Source: Neonectria sp. B-13 (Eukaryota > Ascomycota > Sordariomycetes > Hypocreales > Nectriaceae). From it: DNA of 13,928 nucleotides. The position numbers were made by a program, and so were the translations under genes. The notes under the pieces were generated by a model. The model was not told where the DNA came from. It worked only from the letters and a program-made list of their open reading frames with translations, and did not search any database. The number at the start of each line of letters is the position of its first letter. Within the stretch, counting starts at the first letter, position 1. Of the stretch, positions 1 to 8,005 are shown piece after piece. The DNA lies in NCBI GenBank assembly GCA_002682825.1, contig NOKP01000124.1, forward strand, positions 1,224 to 15,151. Reading direction: 5' to 3'.

Positions 1-619
1 GCTGACGTGCTCATAGCAGGATCAAGTTGTGTGCATTTTTGCCATTGAAATGTTAGAGGGTGTGGAGGACAAAGGAAAAGCTGGGAAACGCGTTCTAGGG
101 GGCTAGATTTTATCTCCCTCAGGAGCTACGCTAGCTCGACTTATGTTGGAGGTTACGGGGCGCTTGAGTAGGGATACATTAGGTGACTTTATTGAACTGG
201 GTGTGAGACCCGGTCTTTTATGAAGAACGGGTCCTACGGCAGATATGATAGGATCCGGCAAATGCACCTTAAGCTAGCCTATTTGGATGTGCATAAGAGG
301 GGAGACTCTCGAGGGGTCGAAATACCGAGGGGAATTGGGTCCACCCGAGGTCTCGCAATGTAGCTATTCCGTACAGGGACCTTAGCCCTTGACAACTTAC
401 CATACCAAGGATGTCACATGACCGCTACCCTGTACCTTTAGTCCTAGCCTGCATAAGTAGCACAAGGAACAGGCGGGCCGATCCCGCCGGATGTAAAACC
501 TGTCGAGCACGAAATAGGCTGTTGTTGGATAGCGTACGGTCAATTCGATCTAGGCCTTAGTGTTCAATAGAGTGTAGAGCCCAAATCTGATGATTCAATT
601 GATCTAGGATCCCACCGGC

Positions 620-640
620 CCCCTCTTTTCTCGAGAGGGG
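620..640. repeat. short perfect hairpin (7-bp arms)
   Basis: CCCCTCT and AGAGGGG are perfect reverse complements around a 7-base loop and are followed by TTTT. In bacteria this would suggest an intrinsic terminator. Here the flanks are non-coding and the genome looks fungal, so no function is assigned. Confidence 0.4.
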
Positions 641-910
641 TTTTATGTCATCTCACGCCCCCTCTGACTAAGGTCAGGATATCGATCTATCAGAGGTTTC
701 GTAATACAGGGTCACAATCCAACAGCTGTTATTACCGGGGTCTCAAGAGTAGGGTTCCTTACACTTTTGCACAGTTTAGTACAGTGGTTTTCTGTTCCAC
801 AAAACCAAACAGACAAATAGGGCAACCCTCAATGCAACACAAAACTAACCCGAAAACGTAGATTTGAGTAAAGATGAGCTATGACATATGAGCTAAGTAT
901 CTGCATAATT

Positions 911-935
911 TGGATGGATGGATGGATGGATGGAT
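911..935. repeat. (TGGA)n microsatellite
   Basis: A perfect tetranucleotide tract, TGGA repeated six times plus one extra base, lies in AT-richer non-coding DNA. It is a simple sequence repeat with no visible link to a gene and is likely to vary in length between strains. Confidence 0.9.
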
Positions 936-1186
936 CAACTTTCCGCCTTTCCGCCTCTCTGAATTTTTAAATGGTTGGTTTAAGTACAAATCTTGCGCAT
1001 ATCGCCACAGGCAACTTCGTTACCAGCTGATGTAGTTTGATATTGTGCGTTCTAATTTCGGCGCCCGCATGATGTTCATCTGCTCAATGCATGCCGCTGG
1101 ATCTACTCGTCCGTTCTGACGCCCGAACCCAAGTGTGCTCTCGCGCCCGTTCGCGCCTGCGCTGCGCTCCGACTGGATGCGAGGAT

Positions 1187-1768
1187 GGCTACACCTCGTG
1201 TCTCGTTTCGTCTAGGTCATCCGCCCTGTTTCCCCCTGTTCTCCGCTTTGTCTTTTCTCAAGTAAGACTGCAAGCAGTTGATCGCAAGTCGAGTCACCCT
1301 GCTGGCGAGGAATTCCTTGACCTTTCCCTTTGCATTTCGTCGGACCCACTCGAAACCAGCGCCATTGGTGCTCATTATAGGGTTAGACTGCCTTACAACC
1401 AGCCACAGTGACAGCAGCACTAAGACGATTCGTAGGAGTGCGACCAGCTTTCGAAAGAGGCCTTCGAGGAGTTGGAGGGCTCCCAGCGCGAAAAGAACGA
1501 AAAGAAACCGAGATTGGATACTGACCTGCTTCATACAGAGTCATTGCAAAGAGAGGCTGTCGAAGATATACTCTCTCGCTTCCTTGCCAGGGATTATCGC
1601 TGACTATCCGGAGCGTCAGACGTGACGTATAGAAGCCGATGGTACGTAAGTCATAGTATAATCTTCTTGGAGTAGTGTTGATATAACAGGACAAATTTAG
1701 GTTACGTGATCAAAGAAGAGTATGCTCAGTCTACGGGTCGACAAAGAAGAAGGAAACGGAAAGTTTGA
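1187..1768 (+). other. possible small spliced gene or decayed coding pieces
   Basis: Several short plus-strand frames look protein-like but do not form one clean model. ATG at about 1188 opens a frame (MATPRVSFRL...) ending near a GTAAGA donor-like site at about 1260. A 55-codon frame at 1436-1603 is charged and helix-like (KEAFEELEG, then EDILSRFLARDYR and TGA). It is preceded by an acceptor-like TTCGTAG with CACTAAG upstream. A third piece at 1701-1768 ends in a basic tail (GRQRRRKRKV, stop) just after a good intron-like segment at 1646-1700. The frames cannot all be joined with strong splice sites, so this may be a small gene with an unusual structure, a relic, or chance. The minus-strand ORF here is hydrophobic probably because it is antisense to Glu/Lys codons. 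No family is recognised. Confidence 0.25.
1646..1700 (+). other. candidate spliceosomal intron (55 nt)
   Basis: The segment starts with a consensus donor (GTAAGT), has an ATATAAC branch-like site and ends in ATTTAG. Its length matches the 48-60 base introns inferred in the minus-strand gene. It could be the last intron of a small upstream gene or a 5' UTR intron of the large coiled-coil gene that starts about 250 bases downstream. Confidence 0.4.
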
Positions 1769-1847
1769 ATAAACGACTCTAACGTGATTCCTGCTGAACT
1801 GTCAGCACGACGCAGCGAGCGGAGCTAAGAGCTAAGGTCTTTCAAAA

Positions 1848-1895
1848 TGAGCAATAACGGAATTCCTAAAAGTGAGGCTGTTTTACGAAACTGAT
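1848..1895 (+). promoter_or_regulatory. upstream ORF before the coiled-coil gene
   Basis: This is a 15-codon ORF with a favourable start context (A at -3: AAAATGAG). Its stop overlaps the next ATG (TGATG at 1892-1896). That second ATG, at 1894, opens a 67-codon frame running past the main ATG at 1952 to 2097. If transcription starts upstream of 1848, scanning ribosomes would meet two out-of-frame starts first. This suggests translational control or a missed 5' intron. Confidence 0.3.
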
Positions 1896-1951
1896 GTCAT
1901 CTATAAAGCGGGATTCTCCTGCTTTGGTTAAGTGTCGGGAAATCGGTGCAT

Positions 1952-4315
1952 ATGGAGAAGAACGACGGACAGACAAAAATTTCGGACTATCAGCGTGCAC
2001 AGCTTCTACAAGAATTGGGGTACAACAAGGCTCGGGATATAAACGATCTTCAGAGGGAGGTTCAGAACAACTATTTGGATACTATCCTACGTCATGAGCT
2101 TCCGCGTACGTCGCGCACGTCCCTCAAGCTCCTCAAAGAGCCTCTAGACTCTCTGTCCAAAAAGAATTATCCTCTGTTTATAGAGAAATACGGCAAGCTA
2201 CGGGGCTTGAGCAAAGTTCAGAATGGGGCCAAGGATTTTGAGGTTGCTCTTTCTCAAGCTAGGCAGTTGATTGAAAGTGCCTGCGGTCTCCTCCCGACGT
2301 CGTTCACTTTCGAAATGCCCGCAGCTCAGCTCAATCTGAACTCACCCGATCAAGAAAAAAACCAAGAATTGGATGAAGGCAGAAAGAGAAAGCGGAGTAA
2401 AAGTGTGGGGAGCGTCATTCGAGAGAACAAAAAGCCGCGAGGAGTGTTGGATGCCTTGGCAAAGGACTTTCAAACTCGACTATGCGAATGCGGAGATTCC
2501 TCCTTGTCCGCGGAAGGCTATAATGACCTCACGATGATCCTGGAAAATGGAAATCGCGGAAACTGCGGGGAATATTCCTTGACCTTTCTGTCCCTTTTGA
2601 TGAAGATTTATCCGAGTGAAAAGTTGACCGAAATCATCCCCCGCCTACCTGGAAGGATGACAGTGAACTCTAAAGAGATCATTGAGTGCTTGCAGTACAT
2701 TGAGAACTGGGAGTCTGGTGGCCGGATGCACCTCAAATTTCCAGATACCGGGTCCGAAAGGGACAAGATTGAGTGCCTGGTGATGTGGGATATGCTTATG
2801 AGCAAGTATGGACCACTGAAGCGTTATAAGTTAGACGGTGCCAGCTCAGTGCACGATCTGGCCGAACAACTTCGTGAAAAATGGAGTCAGTTCGACGAAG
2901 GTGAGCTGAAGAGAGGCTTCGACTCGTTGACGAGCGTTGAGAACAAGGCCGCTCTTAACAACAACAAATCGATGAACTCTGATGTTCTAGTCTCCGAGTT
3001 GGCCTGGGTGGAGAAGTTGAAGAACGAGGTGGGAAAAGATCTTCCATCTCAAGTAACCGCAGGCCAGGCACGTAGCGAAGACCAGAGCGGTTGGGAGGAA
3101 ACATCAAAAAAGCAGTCTGTTCGGGAAAGTGAAGTTTGCTCTGATCCCAAGGTGCAGTCAGCGGCCGTGGGGCCGCAAACCTGGCAAGCCCCAGCAGGCG
3201 TTTACCAATTCGGGGAGACGCTCGGCTACGAAAGGGAATGTAAGGGCTGCAAGGACGACGATACCAGATGTCCAGATCCGAGCGCAGACGTCACGAGACT
3301 TGAGATGCTCTTGGGTTCGACGGTGGATCTAGAGGAGGCACTCGAGAAAGAACGGGAGAGCAGCAGATTGTTGAAGGAAGCTTTGTCGAAGGAGAAGACA
3401 GAACTCCAAGAAAGACTGCAGAATCATCAGATCCAAGCAGGCGAGAACATGAGACGGAAGGAAGAGGAGATCCAACACCTGTTAGAAGAGAGGAAAGAAC
3501 TTATCTCCAAGTCCGGTGATGCATCTCGAGAGCATCTGAGCGTGTCCGAAGTTCTTGAAGAGACAAACAGGAAATTTCAGCGTCTAATCGGGTCAATGAG
3601 GCAATACCTTGCTCAGGAAGAACCTTATATCAGACAGAAAAGCGAAGACGCTCTATTCGACTTGAGCGAAGTGAGCGGTGATGAGATTGACGACAGAAAT
3701 GGCGGTAAACCGAGACAAGAAGATGAATCTAGATACACGATGGAGTTTTTCGAACTTATTGAAAAGAACGATAGATGGTACAGAGAAGATATCCGGAAGC
3801 TGCAGGAGAATATTGAGAAGTGCGTCCTGGAAAAGCAAAGTCTGGGGCTATTACAGCAAAAGCAGTCTCAACGCATCGAAGACCAGGAACGTGAGGCTGA
3901 TGGAGTTGCACAAGAAAAAGCAGATCTACAATCACACGTCGGAGCGCTGGAAAAGGAGCTGCAAGAGCAAACCGCGCTACGCGACGAAAATCTCAAGATC
4001 ATAGAAAACACCAAGAACGAGCTGTCATCATTGCAGAAGGCTTCTATAGAACTTCAGCAAGAACACAAAAGCGCAACGCAACGCACAGCCGAGGAGATAG
4101 AAGAACGATTGAGTCTAATGAAGACAGAGATTGGGGACCTCAGAGCTGAGAACAAGCTGCTGCGAAACGAAAAGGAAGCAATGTCAGTGCAGTCAGAATG
4201 CCATGGACAGATCATCGCAAACCTCACAAACCTGGAACGTGAACACGAAGTTGAAATCGAGACTTTGAATAAGGCCAACCAAGAGAACTATGCGTTGCAG
4301 GAAAACCTCCTATAG
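1952..4315 (+). CDS. giant coiled-coil protein, N-terminal part (787 aa to first in-frame TAG)
   Basis: I do not recognise the family. The frame is open from 1907, and the first ATG is 1952 (upstream in-frame stop at 1904; a GTG lies at 1946). Residues 1-130 are mixed and helix-rich. Residues 144 to about 167 carry a strong basic cluster (RKRKRSK, then KKPR) like a bipartite nuclear localisation signal. Residues 170-330 look globular, with Cys residues in CECGD and NRGNCGE. A Cys cluster (CKGC...C) lies near 430-440. From about residue 449 onward the protein is long coiled coil rich in Glu, Lys, Gln and Leu. The frame stops at TAG 4313, but the same frame and the same composition continue through 8005. 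I read this as the 5' part of one roughly 2,017-codon gene. Nuclear location and a structural role are inferred. The N-terminal start is uncertain because of the upstream ATGs. Confidence 0.7.
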   Translation: MEKNDGQTKISDYQRAQLLQELGYNKARDINDLQREVQNNYLDTILRHELPRTSRTSLKLLKEPLDSLSKKNYPLFIEKYGKLRGLSKVQNGAKDFEVALSQARQLIESACGLLPTSFTFEMPAAQLNLNSPDQEKNQELDEGRKRKRSKSVGSVIRENKKPRGVLDALAKDFQTRLCECGDSSLSAEGYNDLTMILENGNRGNCGEYSLTFLSLLMKIYPSEKLTEIIPRLPGRMTVNSKEIIECLQYIENWESGGRMHLKFPDTGSERDKIECLVMWDMLMSKYGPLKRYKLDGASSVHDLAEQLREKWSQFDEGELKRGFDSLTSVENKAALNNNKSMNSDVLVSELAWVEKLKNEVGKDLPSQVTAGQARSEDQSGWEETSKKQSVRESEVCSDPKVQSAAVGPQTWQAPAGVYQFGETLGYERECKGCKDDDTRCPDPSADVTRLEMLLGSTVDLEEALEKERESSRLLKEALSKEKTELQERLQNHQIQAGENMRRKEEEIQHLLEERKELISKSGDASREHLSVSEVLEETNRKFQRLIGSMRQYLAQEEPYIRQKSEDALFDLSEVSGDEIDDRNGGKPRQEDESRYTMEFFELIEKNDRWYREDIRKLQENIEKCVLEKQSLGLLQQKQSQRIEDQEREADGVAQEKADLQSHVGALEKELQEQTALRDENLKIIENTKNELSSLQKASIELQQEHKSATQRTAEEIEERLSLMKTEIGDLRAENKLLRNEKEAMSVQSECHGQIIANLTNLEREHEVEIETLNKANQENYALQENLL

Positions 4316-4336
4316 AAACAAACCAAAGCTGTATAG
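4313..4336 (+). other. two in-frame TAG codons interrupting the coiled-coil gene
   Basis: TAG occurs at 4313-4315 (codon 788) and again at 4334-4336 (codon 795), in the frame that is open on both sides. The coiled-coil composition runs straight through. Each TAG is one C-to-T transition from CAG (Gln, common around it), in a CpA context. No convincing intron removes both codons and keeps frame: candidate donors upstream (GTGAAC, GTTGAA, GTTGCA) are poor and no CTRAY branch precedes a frame-preserving acceptor. Nonsense mutation (possibly RIP-like), amber readthrough or a base-call artefact remain open. Confidence 0.75.
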
Positions 4337-7300
4337 AAATGCTCAGAAGAGTATGAAAAGTTAGAGCAAGAACGAACAACGCTGAAAGACGAGATAGAAA
4401 GTCTGCAACGTAAGCAGAATGGGCTGAGACAAGATAAGGACGCACTACAGAGAGAAAACTGCAAGCTATCAGAACAGGTGCAGAACCTTTCTCGCGAGGC
4501 ATATCGTTCAAAGGAGGAAAGCATCGCCCAGTCCGAGAGGATCATGAATCTCAGAGCAAAGATCAGCCGACAACACCGAAAAACAATAAGAAGGCATCGA
4601 AATCAAACTAAGCAGTCTGAGACCGCGCGTAAGGATCACGCAACAGCCATTGAGAGGAAGGAGCAGCGGCGCCAGACCGGATCTGAGTCCTCCAGATTAG
4701 CATTACTGAGACTAACCCGGATTTTCCTCTATGACGGTGAAGGACCGATGCCGTGCCACATAATTTCCTGCGAAGTCTGCCAGCGCCCCAGTCTTCCTGA
4801 CTCCTGTGGTCACTTTCTAGACGCAGAAGGAATCATAGAGCTCCTCAGGGCGAGTGGTGTTTTGAGTAGCTCAGCTGAGTCTTCAGGTTCTATCTTCTTC
4901 CCAGGTTCTCCTAATCACACGTTCCATTCTCGTGTACAGGAGTTGATGCTGCAAGTCGACATTCAGATGGCGAAGAATCAGGTGCTGTTGTCAGATGGCC
5001 CAGAAGCAAATGCATTCCAAACTATCCTTCATATCATCGGAACATTCTATTCACGGACGATGCAGATGCAGCAGCTCTTTGTGGAAAAAGAAAAACATGA
5101 CGCTCAGTTGATTAAACAATTAAAGAAGGAAAAGGAGGAATGCAAAAAGAACTATGCAGTACTTCAACAAAACTTCAGTCAAGAAATGAAGCAGGCTGAG
5201 GCAAAAGAGTCTCAGAACAAATCGGAAACGGCTCACTGGAAACGCCATGGGGAAAGTTTAATGCAAGAAAAGGATCTTATTGATCTAAATCTAAAGGAAA
5301 CAAAGGAGCGACTTTGGGAAATAAACCAGCGATACAACGATTTGGAGGAGAATAGTGGCGCACGAATACGTGACCTCGAGCACGACATCAGATACAAGGA
5401 CGAACAACTGGGATCTCTTCAACATCAGTTCAACACGGAAATAGAGGACTTCAAGGAAAGACTATCCGAACAAGGAAAAGAGTTCAGGCAGGACTATCAG
5501 TCTCAAGCAAGAGAGTTCAACCAGTTGGCAGAATTCGAGCATGCTCGCAAGCTGCAACAGTCGAGACTGGCACTGATGAGATTGGTTCGGCTCATATGTT
5601 ACAATGGAGAAGGACTCATGCCTTGCCTCCTAGGGACCTGCACGAAATGCCTGTCATTGGGCTACTTGGATGATCTCTCTCACCATCCGGATGGACGCCA
5701 ATTGCTCGATTTGCTAGAAGAAAACGGGTTCCAGCGCAGCTACACATATGCGATGCTGACATTCTACTCAAATCCGCCGGAAAATGCGAAGGGGCTCCAC
5801 CCGCAAGTTCTAGGTCTCATGAAATTAGCGCTAGGTGAACTGGGCCAGCCGCGTCGGGACGGAGATGCTGGATCCGTAACCCCAGAAGCAGAATGCTTTC
5901 AGACTCTAGTTCAGGGCGTTGTGGCGCTACGGCTTGATGCAAAGCTTCACATCCTGGGAGATCAACTGCTTAAAGAACGTGAAGACAAAGTCACTGAGCG
6001 CGAGAGCCTGATAGCGAAGAAAGATGCGGAGCATCAGCGCGAGACAGAACGCAACGTACAAATGATTTGCAAGCTCGAAAGCGACGCACAGCGACAGAAC
6101 GACCACATAAAGAATCTGCTTACTGAGAGAGCCCACCATGAAAAAGCTCTTCAGAACCTGAACAACGATCTTCTGTTGAAGAAATCAGCTGAAGCGAACT
6201 CCCAACACGAGATGCGGTATCTACAGGAGCGGATGCTATGTTCTAAACTAGCACTTTTGGAACTCATCCAGATTTTCCTCCTCTACAGTGACAAAGGAAG
6301 CCTCACACCATGCTGTACAGAGAATTGCTTCGCTTGCCATCGTCCAGTCCACGAGAGTGATTTCTCCCATCCACCAAGCAAGGCACGAGTATCTTCACTG
6401 CTCGAAGAAAGTGGCCTGCTCCATGACACTAGTCTGCTAGTGAATTCAGATCCGCCGTTAGATTCGTGGTATGACGGCTTCCGCGCAAAAGTTTTAGACT
6501 GCGTCAAACACGCTCAGAGTTTACCGCATCATTCACCAGAAGCAAGACATTTCGCCTCACTGCTGTCCACCATCGGTCTGAAGACTCGGGATAAAAGATC
6601 GCGAGAGAAAAAGCTGGAGGAAAGAAACCTCGAGGTACAGGGGCTCAGGGAAGAAAAAGAGAAGCAGTGGGGCGCAACGCACCGTTATAGCCAACGTAGA
6701 GCCTTGCGAGATGTCTTCTCACTTCTTCTTAACGAGCGGAACAGCAACTTCGCATGCTATAATGAAGTTGTTGATGGGCTTCTAGAAGAGGCGGGGTTGA
6801 AGTGCAGCAGCGTCGTCAGAGCCTTATACGCTACGCCTGTTGGGGACGCCTTGTCCGCAGACATCAACTTGCCGGAAACGACAGACCTGTATGTAGAGTA
6901 CAAACCGTTGTTCCAATACCTCGAAATCCTTCACAGCAAGATGATGACCACACCACGGTTGTTCGAGGAACGGACGAGTCCTCTGGGTCACAGTCCGAAA
7001 AGCACTCCTTTGAGCTGTTCATCAGAGGAACCTCCTCTGCAGCAGCGTGTGTTCCATGGACTAGAAGAGCAGCCAGTATGGCAGAACGCGAGTGGGTCAT
7101 CGCGTATCCACGAGCCCGAAGACATCCGCGCCCAGAAATCAGTTCCCGTGGACGCAAGGACGACTTCTAATAACCACACGGAGGCTCAACCTAAGACTCC
7201 ATGGTTGGCATACGCTACAGACGAGAATCAAATCAAATTCTGCGATGTCGGTGTGCAAGTCGGCGAGAACTGGAGTGGGTGGCCTACAGACCAGCTCGAA

Positions 7301-8005
7301 TCCAGTCTTAGGGAAAAAATACTCAGCGAAGAGGCAAGATACAAACCTCAAGTAACAGCCCTTAAAGACGAGCTAGAAGCGCTTCAAGAGCAACGGGAGA
7401 ACCAGGAGGATTCCGTACACAAGTTTCTTAGCCTGTCCATCGCTGCCCAAGGCCCAAACAAACCAAACAAAAGAAGGTTGTGGCGCGCAATGGGTCATAC
7501 AAACCCTGATAAAGATCGACTTAGTGTACCTGCTTCAGAACTAATTTGGGACGTCAGCTTTTTGGGAAATTCTTGGGAGATACACGGAGTGGAGTCATAC
7601 CATAATTCGTTGCATGTACTCATTCACCGTACAGTTAGCAAGAGGGTCGTGAAGAGCCACATCCCTTTACTCTCACTATTCGCCATGAAAGATAGTGAGG
7701 AAGCCAAGAGCAACGCTGCTAATGTTTACTCTTACTACACGTACAAAGGGTATAAGAACATCCCCGACTGCGTCAGCTTCGAAAGTGCTACAGAGGTGGA
7801 TTGGAGAGGAAAAGGCCACCGCTTTCGTGTGACTTTCAGAGAAAAACGAAGCGCCGAGAGAATAATAGCAGCTTCTAAGTTGGCCATGTTCGGGTCTCAC
7901 GTTGCCGAAAAAATGAGTCCCGAATGGTTGAACGTGTTTTGGGGAAGCGATACTAGACAAACAAGAGTCGGGCACTTACATGATATCAGTCAACAGTTTT
8001 TTTAG
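4337..8005 (+). CDS. giant coiled-coil protein, C-terminal part with Cys/His modules
   Basis: This frame continues that of the gene starting at 1952. There is no good independent start: the first start-like codon, GTG 4478, sits inside the coiled coil. Numbering from ATG 1952, coiled coil alternates with three related modules near residues 914-1037, 1204-1330 and 1431-1546. Each begins S-(R/K)-L-A-L and carries C-x4-C-x2-C-x10-H. A fourth, stripped copy lies near 1582-1660. Next come a Ser/Pro-rich disordered stretch, an FCDVGVQVG motif, a short coiled coil, and a C-terminal globular region of about 180 residues rich in Trp, Tyr and His (for example SFLGNSWEIHGVESYHNSLH) ending HDISQQFF. No known family is recognised. 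Zinc binding by the modules is inferred from the Cys/His spacing. The part is a pseudogene fragment if the upstream TAGs are real and not read through. Confidence 0.65.
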   Translation, partial: KCSEEYEKLEQERTTLKDEIESLQRKQNGLRQDKDALQRENCKLSEQVQNLSREAYRSKEESIAQSERIMNLRAKISRQHRKTIRRHRNQTKQSETARKDHATAIERKEQRRQTGSESSRLALLRLTRIFLYDGEGPMPCHIISCEVCQRPSLPDSCGHFLDAEGIIELLRASGVLSSSAESSGSIFFPGSPNHTFHSRVQELMLQVDIQMAKNQVLLSDGPEANAFQTILHIIGTFYSRTMQMQQLFVEKEKHDAQLIKQLKKEKEECKKNYAVLQQNFSQEMKQAEAKESQNKSETAHWKRHGESLMQEKDLIDLNLKETKERLWEINQRYNDLEENSGARIRDLEHDIRYKDEQLGSLQHQFNTEIEDFKERLSEQGKEFRQDYQSQAREFNQLAEFEHARKLQQSRLALMRLVRLICYNGEGLMPCLLGTCTKCLSLGYLDDLSHHPDGRQLLDLLEENGFQRSYTYAMLTFYSNPPENAKGLHPQVLGLMKLALGELGQPRRDGDAGSVTPEAECFQTLVQGVVALRLDAKLHILGDQLLKEREDKVTERESLIAKKDAEHQRETERNVQMICKLESDAQRQNDHIKNLLTERAHHEKALQNLNNDLLLKKSAEANSQHEMRYLQERMLCSKLALLELIQIFLLYSDKGSLTPCCTENCFACHRPVHESDFSHPPSKARVSSLLEESGLLHDTSLLVNSDPPLDSWYDGFRAKVLDCVKHAQSLPHHSPEARHFASLLSTIGLKTRDKRSREKKLEERNLEVQGLREEKEKQWGATHRYSQRRALRDVFSLLLNERNSNFACYNEVVDGLLEEAGLKCSSVVRALYATPVGDALSADINLPETTDLYVEYKPLFQYLEILHSKMMTTPRLFEERTSPLGHSPKSTPLSCSSEEPPLQQRVFHGLEEQPVWQNASGSSRIHEPEDIRAQKSVPVDARTTSNNHTEAQPKTPWLAYATDENQIKFCDVGVQVGENWSGWPTDQLESSLREKILSEEARYKPQVTALKDELEALQEQRENQEDSVHKFLSLSIAAQGPNKPNKRRLWRAMGHTNPDKDRLSVPASELIWDVSFLGNSWEIHGVESYHNSLHVLIHRTVSKRVVKSHIPLLSLFAMKDSEEAKSNAANVYSYYTYKGYKNIPDCVSFESATEVDWRGKGHRFRVTFREKRSAERIIAASKLAMFGSHVAEKMSPEWLNVFWGSDTRQTRVGHLHDISQQFF
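4691..5062 (+). repeat. Cys/His module, copy 1 (protein-level repeat)
   Basis: The copy starts SRLALLRLTRIFLYDGEG. The C-x4-C-x2-C-x10-H motif is encoded at 4754-4813, an LL-type helix (IIELLRASGVL) follows, and the copy closes with PEANAFQTIL. It aligns by eye with copies 2 and 3 over its full length, with much divergence. Confidence 0.75.
5561..5942 (+). repeat. Cys/His module, copy 2 (protein-level repeat)
   Basis: The copy starts SRLALMRLVRLICYNGEG. C-x4-C-x2-C-x10-H is encoded at 5624-5683, then LLDLLEENGF, closing PEAECFQTLV. The EG-x-MPC lead into the first Cys is shared with copy 1. Confidence 0.75.
6242..6588 (+). repeat. Cys/His module, copy 3 (protein-level repeat)
   Basis: The copy starts SKLALLELIQIFLLYSDKG. 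C-x4-C-x2-C-x10-H is encoded at 6311-6370, then VSSLLEESGLL, closing PEARHFASLL. It has one extra residue before the first Cys compared with copies 1 and 2. Confidence 0.7.
6695..6940 (+). repeat. degenerate fourth copy of the module, Cys/His lost
   Basis: RRALRDVFSLLLNE followed by VVDGLLEEAGL resembles the start and the LLEE-x-G helix of copies 1-3. The C-x4-C-x2-C-x10-H segment between them is missing. The end PLFQYLEIL may match the closing helix. If homologous, this copy has lost the putative metal site. Confidence 0.4.

Larger units (their letters stand above)
1..1186. other. non-coding stretch, no gene seen
   Basis: No frame on either strand reads like a protein, and stops are frequent in all six frames. 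Beyond the microsatellite and the hairpin there are only small direct repeats, such as CGAGGGG twice near 310-332 and CAATT(C)GATCTAGG near 541 and 597. I see no tRNA, rRNA or transposon end. Confidence 0.6.

Noticed and set aside
620..644. Hairpin followed by T-run as an intrinsic terminator
   Set aside because: The window is eukaryotic in character and no gene ends just upstream.
1217..1534. Minus-strand ORF with a hydrophobic, membrane-like N-terminus
   Set aside because: It is antisense to a Glu/Lys-rich plus-strand frame, which automatically yields Leu/Phe/Val runs. It has no other support.
4239..4364. An intron that would remove both TAG codons of the coiled-coil gene
   Set aside because: Frame-preserving combinations use poor donors (GTGAAC, GTTGAA), lack a branch site and would delete coding sequence with continuous coiled-coil character. 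Not excluded without transcripts.
4478..4480. GTG as the start of an independent downstream gene
   Set aside because: It lies inside a continuous coiled coil whose frame is shared with the upstream part. Fungal nuclear genes rarely start at GTG, and no promoter-like spacing exists.
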